A stretch of DNA of 64,000 nucleotides from Streptomyces atratus. GTDB lineage: Bacteria > Actinomycetota > Actinomycetes > Streptomycetales > Streptomycetaceae. Every line of letters begins with the position of its first letter. The first letter of the stretch is position 1. The translations under genes and the position numbers were made by a program. The stretch is taken from positions 124,001 to 188,000 of the forward strand of contig NZ_BMRN01000011.1 of NCBI RefSeq assembly GCF_014648655.1. The letters are read 5' to 3'. The notes below the pieces were generated by a model that was not told where the DNA came from, made no database searches, and saw nothing but the letters and a program-made list of their open reading frames with translations. Below are positions 1-6,807 of this stretch, in pieces.

Positions 1-102
1 CCGTCCCTGGGCCCGAAGAGCTGCCGCGACCCCGGCCGGGGTCGGCGCCGCGCCGCTCTGTGCCAGCCGTTGCCGCACGGCGTCAAGCAGCGTCTCCGTC
101 AC
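1..102 (-). CDS. tadA: TadA/CpaF-family pilus secretion ATPase, N-terminal fragment
   Basis: The last 34 codons before the window edge read from a GTG at 102 and resemble the start of streptomycete TadA-like (CpaF) ATPases, which power assembly of Flp/Tad pili. Only the N-terminal helix is present, so no Walker motif can be seen; the rest lies outside the window. The GTG start overlaps the TGA of the upstream ssd gene by four bases (GTGA), so the two genes are translationally coupled. The ssd-tadA pairing is what supports the name. The gene runs off the edge and is not truncated biologically as far as can be told. Confidence 0.7.
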   Translation of the reverse strand, partial: MTETLLDAVRQRLAQSGAAPTPAGVAAALRAQGR

Positions 103-1226
103 GACGCACCCCCACCGGCGCGTCCCCCTGCACCCTCCGGGACGAGTGCCCGCTCCCAGAACGCCGCGCAGAACCTGGCCAGTGGACCGCGCGCATTGCC
201 GCCGGGTGGCGCGCCGCCCTCCTGGGTGGCCAGCAATCCGGAGTCGAGTGGGAGTTCACCGGCAAGCGGCAGCCCCAGCGCCTGCGCCACCCACCGCTCG
301 TCGAGGCCCGCCGCGTACGGGCCGCGGGCCACCACCCGCAGGTCGTCCAGCACCATCCCGGCCATCGACGCCACCCGCTTCGCCGCCGCGACTGCGCGAA
401 GCTCTCCGGGAACCACCAACAGCCCGAGATCCAGCTGCGCAAGCGCCTCGGCCACCGACTCGTCGACCCTGCGCGGCAGGTCGACGACCACCACCCCGCC
501 GAGCCTGCGCGCGGCAGCCAGCACGGCCTGCATGGCCTGTGGCGGAATGACCACCCAGTCGTCGCGGCCCCAGCTGAGCACCCGCAGACCGTGCAGTGCG
601 GGCAGCGACTCCTCCAGTGCGCCTCCACCGACCCGCCCTTTGGAATGGACGAAATCCGGCCACCTCATTCCCTCGGCCCGTTCGCCACCGAGCAGTACAT
701 CGATGCCCCCGCCGAGCGGGTCACCGTCGATCAGCATGGTCCGCCGTCCGGCCCTGGCCGCGGTCACCGCGAGGGCGCAGGCCAGTGTGGATGCACCGGA
801 TCCGCCCCGTCCGCCGATCACCCCGACGGTGAGTGCCGGCCGGCCCACGCCTTCCGCCGCATTGGCGATCTGATCGACGAGCCACCCCTCCGAATCGGGC
901 AGCCTCAGCACATATTCGGCCCCGATCTCCACGGCGCGGCGCCAGACATCCGGGGCGTCCTGGTCCCGGCCTACGAGCATCACACCGCGCCTGCGCGCCG
1001 CTCCGCGGCACCGCTGGGCGGCATCGTCCCCCACGAGAACCATCGGGGCCTGCTCCCAGCCGCCTCTGCGTTCGGGCAACGAGTGATGAACTTCTGGTTC
1101 CGCTCCGGCGGCCGCGCACAGCCGCAGCAGATCGTCGAGGAGTTCCACATCCTCGGTCACGATCAACGGTCCGCCCCGCCGCACCCCGACGGTCGGCAGA
1201 CGATCCCGTGCGATGGATTCAGCCAC
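99..1226 (-). CDS. ssd: Septum-site determining protein Ssd (MinD/CpaE-like ATPase homologue)
   Basis: This 375-residue protein has a receiver-like N-terminal half (about residues 1-125) followed by a MinD/ParA-type domain with a P-loop-like stretch at 138-147 (GGRGGSGAST) and a DGDP motif soon after. Ssd/CpaE proteins work with the Tad pilus machinery and in actinobacteria have been linked to septum regulation. The deviant Walker A motif lacks both lysines that MinD uses, so ATP hydrolysis is doubtful. The start is a GTG with GGAG just upstream. It is the first visible gene of a leftward operon with tadA. Confidence 0.85.
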   Translation of the reverse strand: MAESIARDRLPTVGVRRGGPLIVTEDVELLDDLLRLCAAAGAEPEVHHSLPERRGGWEQAPMVLVGDDAAQRCRGAARRRGVMLVGRDQDAPDVWRRAVEIGAEYVLRLPDSEGWLVDQIANAAEGVGRPALTVGVIGGRGGSGASTLACALAVTAARAGRRTMLIDGDPLGGGIDVLLGGERAEGMRWPDFVHSKGRVGGGALEESLPALHGLRVLSWGRDDWVVIPPQAMQAVLAAARRLGGVVVVDLPRRVDESVAEALAQLDLGLLVVPGELRAVAAAKRVASMAGMVLDDLRVVARGPYAAGLDERWVAQALGLPLAGELPLDSGLLATQEGGAPPGGNARGPLARFCAAFWERALVPEGAGGRAGGGAS

Positions 1227-1727
1227 GATCTCCGCCCCCTTCTCACTGCACCTTCATCGCGGTTCGCGGTGATCCCGGAACGTTCCGAGATCGGCGATTC
1301 CGCAAGCCGCGGACTTCGCGGCTGGAATCACCGTGCAGCGCTTCGGGAAATCGTGTGGATCTTGCTCAAAAACTGTGGACAACTCTGCCGTTGTGAATAT
1401 CTCTGTCGCTCATACCGGCGACTTCCGGAGAGCAGCACTTCCGCTACGCACCGTGACGAGTCAAGATGGTGAGAGATGGAACGAGAAGCGGGCCATCACG
1501 GCCGAAATGGAGGCAGAGTGCTTGATTCCGAATGGCAGAAACGCGTCCGGACATGCGACGACCCCCGCCGGGGGGGAGAGCGGGGGTCGTCCCCACGGCC
1601 GACTCGGGGGGGGGAGGAGCCGGACCGGGTTAGCACGGTCGCGAACGATCCGTGACTTCCATGGTGTACCCGAGAGCCTTCTCAGGCAAACCCACGCGCC
1701 AGAGTTTACGCCGAATGGTGGGCCCCT
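1227..1727. other. Divergent intergenic region between ssd and the HAD phosphatase
   Basis: About 500 bases without a convincing gene. It must hold the promoters of the leftward ssd-tadA operon and of the rightward HAD gene. The only clear structure is the 11-bp hairpin at 1558-1590, followed by a G-rich run near 1605-1616. Open frames that cross this region have poor codon bias. Confidence 0.6.
1558..1590 (+). terminator. Hairpin in the leader of the HAD gene
   Basis: Arms 1558-1568 and 1580-1590 are an 11-bp perfect inverted repeat around an 11-base G-rich loop. There is no T-run. It lies about 140 bases before the HAD start, so it could be a terminator of an unseen short transcript, an attenuator or simply a leader structure; which one cannot be decided from sequence. 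Confidence 0.5.
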
Positions 1728-2567
1728 ATGCTCAGCCTTGTGGAAAACCGCTTCTTGCCGCGCACAGCAGCCTTCTTCGACCTGGACAAGACGGTCATTG
1801 CGAAGTCTTCGACGCTGACCTTCAGCAAGTCCTTCTACCAAGGCGGACTGATCAACCGCCGCGCTGTACTGCGCACTGCGTACGCACAGTTCGTGTTCCT
1901 TGCCGGGGGTGCAGATCACGACCAGATGGAGCGGATGCGGGAATATCTCTCCGCGCTCTGCAAGGGCTGGAACGTCCAGCAAGTGAAGGAAATCGTCGCC
2001 GAGACCCTGCACGATCTGATCGACCCGATCATCTACGACGAAGCGGCGACGCTCATCGAGGAGCATCACACCGCCGGACGCGATGTGGTGATCGTCTCGA
2101 CCTCGGGCGCCGAGGTCGTCGAGCCGATCGGCGAGCTGCTCGGCGCCGACCGAGTCGTCGCCACCCGGATGGTCGTCGGTGACGACGGCTGCTTCACCGG
2201 CGAAGTGGAGTACTACGCGTACGGGCCGACGAAGGCCGAGGCGGTCAAGGCGCTCGCAGTGTCGGAGGGATACGACCTGTCGCGCTGCTACGCCTATAGC
2301 GATTCCGCGACCGATGTACCGATGCTGGAGTCGGTCGGCCACCCGCACGCAGTGAATCCGGACCGCGCCCTGCGGCGCGAAGCGACCCTTCGCGAATGGC
2401 CGATTCTCACCTTTGACCGACCGGTCCGACTCAAGCAGCGCCTACCGACGTTCTCGATGCCGCCGCGCCCGGCGTTGGTCGCTGCGGCAGCGCTGGGCGC
2501 AGCCGCCGTCACGGCGGGACTGGTCTGGTACAGCTCCCGCCGCCGCACCACCACGACCTCCACCTGA
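1728..2567 (+). CDS. HAD-IB family phosphatase with C-terminal membrane anchor
   Basis: This 279-residue protein carries the HAD motifs in order: DLDKT (18-22), a Ser/Thr motif in VIVSTSG (121-127), a Lys in GPTKAEA (166-172) and the acidic motif SDSATDVPML (191-200). These are typical of phosphoserine phosphatase-like HAD-IB enzymes, which use the first Asp as nucleophile. The C-terminus has one hydrophobic segment (about 248-268) followed by an Arg/Thr tail, so the enzyme is probably held at the membrane with its catalytic domain in the cytoplasm. The substrate is unknown. It is transcribed alone, divergently from ssd. Confidence 0.85.
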   Translation: MLSLVENRFLPRTAAFFDLDKTVIAKSSTLTFSKSFYQGGLINRRAVLRTAYAQFVFLAGGADHDQMERMREYLSALCKGWNVQQVKEIVAETLHDLIDPIIYDEAATLIEEHHTAGRDVVIVSTSGAEVVEPIGELLGADRVVATRMVVGDDGCFTGEVEYYAYGPTKAEAVKALAVSEGYDLSRCYAYSDSATDVPMLESVGHPHAVNPDRALRREATLREWPILTFDRPVRLKQRLPTFSMPPRPALVAAAALGAAAVTAGLVWYSSRRRTTTTST

Positions 2568-2697
2568 TGTACGGGCCGGACGGCGGCACCCCTACGCACC
2601 CCCGGACCCCGCCGCCCGGCCCCATCGATGGGATCGAACAGGACGACCGATGAGTCCAATTCATCCGGCCGAACCAAGTTGTCCAACTCGCCCGTAA

Positions 2698-2952
2698 TTG
2701 AACCTAAAAGTAAAGAAGTGTGGCCAGCACTACCGCTCACCCCGGCTCTGGAGTACAAAGGACTCAACGGCCCGCGAGACCAAGGACATCCGAGAGGATT
2801 ACCTGATAACGCAGAGAAGGCCCCACGGACCGAGCATGAAAACCGAGCACCCACGCGACGTCGACCCGTCGATTACGGGCCAGCCGCACCAGGAAACGGG
2901 TAAAGCCCCCGACCTGATGGGCACATATCGAGGACGCATGGTAACTGGGTAG
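2698..2952 (+). other. Possible small protein gene or small RNA ending at a terminator
   Basis: An open frame from a TTG at 2698 (84 codons) or an ATG at 2836 (38 codons) stops at 2952, only eight bases before a 12-bp perfect hairpin. That close spacing suggests a real transcript end. Against a protein: neither start has a well-placed ribosome binding site, and third-position G/C is only about 70 percent in the last 38 codons, low for this genome. The product is hydrophilic and matches nothing I recognise. A small RNA is an equal possibility. Confidence 0.3.
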
Positions 2953-2960
2953 ACATGCCA

Positions 2961-2988
2961 GCGGCGGTACCGAGGACGGTACCGCCGC
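2961..2988. terminator. Bidirectional rho-independent type terminator
   Basis: Arms 2961-2972 and 2977-2988 form a 12-bp perfect stem with a 4-base loop, followed by a short T-run on the plus strand (2994-2997). It lies between convergent genes and could stop transcription from both sides. Confidence 0.8.
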
Positions 2989-3105
2989 AACCCTTTTGCC
3001 GGGCAGTGAAGTTACGCCAGGGGAGTTACCGCGCTGGCGTTACCGCGGCGAAGTCATCGATCAGCCGCATCCGCCGTGCCTAGCCCGCGGAACCGAACAA
3101 CGCTG

Positions 3106-3930
3106 CTACGCAGCACCTCGCTGCAGCGCCTCGCACACCGCCGTCGACTCTCTGACGCCCAGCTCCACGGCGCGCCCGCAGTGCGCGATCCAGGCCGCCA
3201 TCCCTTCAGGCGTCCCCGACAGGTAACCCTCGAACGCAGCGACGTACGCCGCCCGCCCCTGCTCGGCGTGGCCCACCTCGGCGGGGCAGATCGATTTGGG
3301 ATCCAGGCCGCTCCCGATCAGCACGATCCGCTCGGCAGTACGCGCGACGAGGCCGTTGTACGAACCGAAGGGACGCAGAGCCAGCAGCTCACCGTGCACG
3401 ACCGCTGCCGTCACCAGCGCGGGCGCCGCAGTGCCCGAAAGGATCAATCCGGACAGCCCTTCCAGCCGCCCCGCCACCTCCTCGGCGTCCGGCAGCGGCG
3501 CTTCGATCAGCGGCTCGTCCACGGGTTCGCCTGCCAGCCGTGGCCGGCCGACAGTATCCTCGGGCGCCGCGCCGCCTGCCGCAACCAGATGCAGCCGCGC
3601 CAGGACACGCAGCGGCGACTGCCGCCAGATGGAGAGCAGTTGGCCCGCTTCGGCGGTGAGCCTCAGGGCCGCTCCGATCACATGCGCCTCACCCTCACCG
3701 CTGAAGTCGGTACGCCGGCGCACCTCCTCCAGATTCCAGTCGGCACCGGACAGCGCCGCCGAGCCGCGGGCGCCGCGCAGCGCCGCCTCGGCGGTGACCT
3801 CGTTGCTGCGGCGCCGCATGACGCGGTGACCGTAGACCCGGTCGACGGCCTTGCGTACGGAGTCCACCGCGTCGACGACCCCCGGCAGGGTGCCCAGGGC
3901 GGCGAGCGGATCAGAGGCAGTCGTACTCAT
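3106..3930 (-). CDS. Fic-family-like protein with degenerate active site
   Basis: A 274-residue protein if read from the ATG at 3930; an upstream in-frame start at 3987 exists but its 19 extra residues look unrelated. Residues about 179-197 follow the Fic core, but the motif reads RPFGSYNGLVAR where active enzymes have HPFxxGNGRxxR, so the catalytic His is Arg and the anion-binding part is altered. Near residue 57 SAALSG resembles the inhibitory motif SxxxEG with its Glu replaced. Active Fic proteins transfer AMP or other groups to target proteins; this one is probably non-catalytic. It is divergent from a P-loop ATPase gene 96 bases away. Confidence 0.65.
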   Translation of the reverse strand: MSTTASDPLAALGTLPGVVDAVDSVRKAVDRVYGHRVMRRRSNEVTAEAALRGARGSAALSGADWNLEEVRRRTDFSGEGEAHVIGAALRLTAEAGQLLSIWRQSPLRVLARLHLVAAGGAAPEDTVGRPRLAGEPVDEPLIEAPLPDAEEVAGRLEGLSGLILSGTAAPALVTAAVVHGELLALRPFGSYNGLVARTAERIVLIGSGLDPKSICPAEVGHAEQGRAAYVAAFEGYLSGTPEGMAAWIAHCGRAVELGVRESTAVCEALQRGAA

Positions 3931-4018
3931 AAGTAGCGAGGCTACGCGCCCCCTACACCGATACCGCCCGAGAGTGGCCTTCTTCACGAAGAGTGACAGC
4001 AGAACGCAATGACACCAC

Positions 4019-4024
4019 TACCCT
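4019..4024 (+). promoter_or_regulatory. Probable -10 element of the ATPase gene (leaderless transcript)
   Basis: TACCCT fits the actinobacterial TANNNT -10 pattern and ends eight bases before an in-frame ATG at 4033. No Shine-Dalgarno sequence precedes either candidate start, which fits a leaderless mRNA beginning at or near the ATG. No convincing -35 box was seen. Confidence 0.4.
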
Positions 4025-4026
4025 AG

Positions 4027-5028
4027 GTGAACATGAAGATCGCTTTCGTAGGGAAGGGCGGCAGCGGCAAGACCACGCTGTCCTCGCTCTTCATCCGCCA
4101 CCTTGCCGCCAATGAAGCCCATGTCGTCGCGGTGGACGCCGACATCAACCAGCACCTCGGGGCCGCGCTCGGCCTCGACGACCAAGAGGCCGCGGCACTG
4201 CCCGCCATGGGAGCCCAGCTGCCTCTGATCAAGGAGTATCTGCGCGGCAGCAACCCCCGCATCGCCTCTGTCGAGACGATGATCAAAACGACTCCGCCAG
4301 GCGAGGGCTCGCGGCTGCTGCGGGTTCGCGAGAACAACCCGATCTACGACGCGTGTGCCCGCACGGTTCGGCTCGACGACGGGGAGATCCAGCTGATGGC
4401 CACCGGGCCATTCACCGAGTCGGATCTGGGTGTGGCCTGCTACCACTCCAAGGTCGGCGCGGTCGAGCTCTGCCTCAACCATCTCGTCGACGGCCCCGAC
4501 GACTATGTCGTCGTCGACATGACAGCAGGTTCGGACTCCTTCGCTTCCGGGATGTTCACCCGCTTCGACATGACATTCCTGGTCGCCGAGCCGACCCGTA
4601 AGGGCGTCTCGGTCTACCGCCAGTACAAGGAGTATGCCCGGGACTTCGGGGTCGCGCTGAAGGTCATCGGCAACAAGGTGCAGGGCGAGGACGATCTGGA
4701 CTTCCTGCGTGCCGAGGTGGGCGACGATCTGCTGGTCAGCGTTGGGCACTCCGACTGGGTACGGGCCATGGAGAAGGGCAGGCCTGCCCGCTTCGAGCTG
4801 CTGGAGGCGGACAACCGGATGGCCCTGCAGGCGCTGCAGAACGCCGCGGAGGATTCGTACGAGCAGCGGGACTGGGAGCGCTACACGCGGCAGATGGTGC
4901 ACTTCCATCTGAAGAACGCGGAGAGCTGGGGCAATGAGAAGACGGGCGCCGACCTGGCCGCCCAGGTCGACCCGGCCTTCGTACTCGACGAGCGGTACGT
5001 GCAGGACAGCGCCGCTCAGCCCGCCTGA
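4027..5028 (+). CDS. P-loop ATPase of the CooC/MinD/ParA superfamily
   Basis: A 333-residue ATPase with a deviant Walker A motif GKGGSGKTT at residues 9-17, a VDADIN switch motif near residue 38 and a Walker B-like VVVDMTAG near residue 160. It belongs to the SIMIBI class close to CooC, a nickel-insertion ATPase, and MinD. The exact client is unknown. The frame opens with GTG at 4027, but the ATG at 4033 is the likelier start given the -10 element just upstream. It is divergent from the Fic-like gene and convergent with the NodB-like lipoprotein gene. Confidence 0.8.
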   Translation: MNMKIAFVGKGGSGKTTLSSLFIRHLAANEAHVVAVDADINQHLGAALGLDDQEAAALPAMGAQLPLIKEYLRGSNPRIASVETMIKTTPPGEGSRLLRVRENNPIYDACARTVRLDDGEIQLMATGPFTESDLGVACYHSKVGAVELCLNHLVDGPDDYVVVDMTAGSDSFASGMFTRFDMTFLVAEPTRKGVSVYRQYKEYARDFGVALKVIGNKVQGEDDLDFLRAEVGDDLLVSVGHSDWVRAMEKGRPARFELLEADNRMALQALQNAAEDSYEQRDWERYTRQMVHFHLKNAESWGNEKTGADLAAQVDPAFVLDERYVQDSAAQPA

Positions 5029-5085
5029 TCCGTCGGCGCCCGGGCCAGGAGGATGCCCTCGTTCCGGCCGGGCGCCATGGCACCC

Positions 5086-6516
5086 TCACGCGGCAGTCGC
5101 CAGCCGAAGGGCGTGCAGCTCGGTGGCCGAGCACCGTCGCCGAGCGCGGTCACCGAGCCGGCGACCGGCCTGATCCGCGCCGGACCCAGCATGAGTCGTG
5201 CCGGCCCCCGGCACACGGTCCGCGTCCGCCCCCGAGGTCGCGGCTTCGTGGAGGAAGCCCGTCCAGCCCTTCGCCGGGGCCTGGCCGACATCGAGCGTGC
5301 CCAGCTTCGCCAGCGTTGCCGGGTCCTGTGCGTCCAGCCAGTCGGCCAGCTGCCGGAAGGAGACGCAGCGGACGCCCTCCTTGGTGCAGACCGTCGCGAT
5401 GGTCTGCTCAACGGCCCGCATGTACGTGCCGCCGTTCCAGGACTCGAAGTGATTGCCGATGATCAGCGGGGCGCGGTTCCCGTCGTACGCGCGGTCGAGG
5501 GCCTGGATCAGGCCGTCTCGCATCTGGTTGCCCCAGTACTCGTGTCGGCCCGGATCGCTCTGCGTCGTACCGGACTGGTTGAACATGAAGTTGTAGTCCA
5601 TCGACAGGGTCTCGAAGTCGCGCCCCGGAACCGGGACGAGCTGCATGGAAAGATCCCAGATGCCGCCCTTCTTCTTCGGCCAGACCTGGTTGTCGACGCC
5701 ACTGGAGTCGTAGCGGAAGCCCATCTCCCGCGCTGCGGCCACCGCATTCTTCTGCCCCTCCAGACAGGGGGTGCGGCCACCGATGAGCTCCTTGTCGTAG
5801 TCGAAGGGAAGCGGCTGCTCGCCCTTGAGGTCGGGGTCGTTGGTCTTCCAGCTCTTCACAAAGGCCTTGGCTTGGTTGATCTCGCTCTTCCACTGATCGA
5901 CGGACCAGGTGCCGACGCCGCCGTCGGGGCCGCAGAAGTGGCCGTTGAAGTGCGTGCCGATCTCGTCGCCGTCCTCCCAGGCGCCGCGAACCTGAGTGAT
6001 GGTGTTCCGGATTCCCTCGGTGTCGTTGAAGCCGATGTCGGAGCTGCCGGCGCTGTGCTTCGGCGGGTCGTAGAGTTCACGCTTTCCCTCAGGCAGCAGA
6101 TACACACCGCTGAGGAAGTACGTCATGTTCGCGTGGTATTTCTTGCCCACCTCACGGAAGTGCGAGAACAGCTTCTGGCTGTCCTCTCCGGCGCCGTCCC
6201 ACGAGAACACCACGAACTGCGGGGGCTTCTGGCCGGGTGCCAGGCGCTGCACCACGGGCTGCTTCGGCTGGCTGCCCGTGAAGGCGGTGGAGCCGTCGCC
6301 GATGAGCCGGAACATGCTTTCGGGTGCGGCTCGGGGGACGTTCTTCTTCGCTCCGGCGTCTCGCTTCACGGCAGCGGGTCCGGCGGCTCCGGTCCTGGAA
6401 TCCGCTCGGGAGGAGCAGCCGGCCACTCCCGCGGCGAGTGCAACGGTCATGACACCCAGGGCGACCCGCTCAGCAGCGATCCTTTTCGCGGCGGCTCTCT
6501 TCGTGGCGCCCATCAT
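5086..6516 (-). CDS. Secreted lipoprotein with a polysaccharide deacetylase (NodB)-like fold
   Basis: The 476-residue product starts with a basic signal peptide and a lipobox ending VAGC at Cys34, so it should be anchored outside the cell membrane. A NodB-like domain follows: a beta strand ending FSWDGA near residue 105 supplies the first Asp, and HFNGH near residue 190 matches the second metal-binding motif HxxxH. Such enzymes remove acetyl groups from cell-wall or other glycans. The last 50 or so residues after GWTGFLHEA are Arg/Gly-rich and unlike the rest; an adjacent frame reads more smoothly to a stop at 5016, so a frameshift near the 3' end is possible. Convergent with the ATPase gene. 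Confidence 0.75.
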   Translation of the reverse strand: MMGATKRAAAKRIAAERVALGVMTVALAAGVAGCSSRADSRTGAAGPAAVKRDAGAKKNVPRAAPESMFRLIGDGSTAFTGSQPKQPVVQRLAPGQKPPQFVVFSWDGAGEDSQKLFSHFREVGKKYHANMTYFLSGVYLLPEGKRELYDPPKHSAGSSDIGFNDTEGIRNTITQVRGAWEDGDEIGTHFNGHFCGPDGGVGTWSVDQWKSEINQAKAFVKSWKTNDPDLKGEQPLPFDYDKELIGGRTPCLEGQKNAVAAAREMGFRYDSSGVDNQVWPKKKGGIWDLSMQLVPVPGRDFETLSMDYNFMFNQSGTTQSDPGRHEYWGNQMRDGLIQALDRAYDGNRAPLIIGNHFESWNGGTYMRAVEQTIATVCTKEGVRCVSFRQLADWLDAQDPATLAKLGTLDVGQAPAKGWTGFLHEAATSGADADRVPGAGTTHAGSGADQAGRRLGDRARRRCSATELHALRLATAA

Positions 6517-6807
6517 CCGCCCACCCTCTTCCTTGCGGGAAATTTGCGTTGAAGTGCAGACGCGGCGCGGTCAAGGTCAAGGTCACATGCAGTCATGCAG
6601 AAATTAATATGACAAGCCGAATGAAAAGCTGATTATTCACTTGAACAGGTGATTAGATGGGCCATTTGATCTCAAGCATGGACAGAGATCTTTACTCTCC
6701 ATTACGATCTGTTTACTGAGAGTTGAGAAATCCCGCCGCTGCACGCCGTGACCCACGGCCGCGTCCCCCACGTTCCGCGACCGCGCTGCCCCGGAGGAGA
6801 CGGGAAC
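6517..6807. promoter_or_regulatory. AT-rich divergent promoter region
   Basis: The 291 bases between the lipoprotein gene and the SulP gene include the most AT-rich stretch noticed in the window (about 6595-6735). It must contain both divergent promoters. Several TANNNT hexamers occur, so no single promoter can be assigned. No stable hairpin was seen. Confidence 0.5.

Larger units (their letters stand above)
2568..3105. other. Intergenic region with a possible small gene and a terminator
   Basis: A 538-base stretch between the HAD gene and the convergent Fic-like gene. It is less GC-rich than its neighbours around 2680-2830. It holds the small open frame 2698-2952 and a strong hairpin at 2961-2988; nothing else is recognisable. 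Confidence 0.5.
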
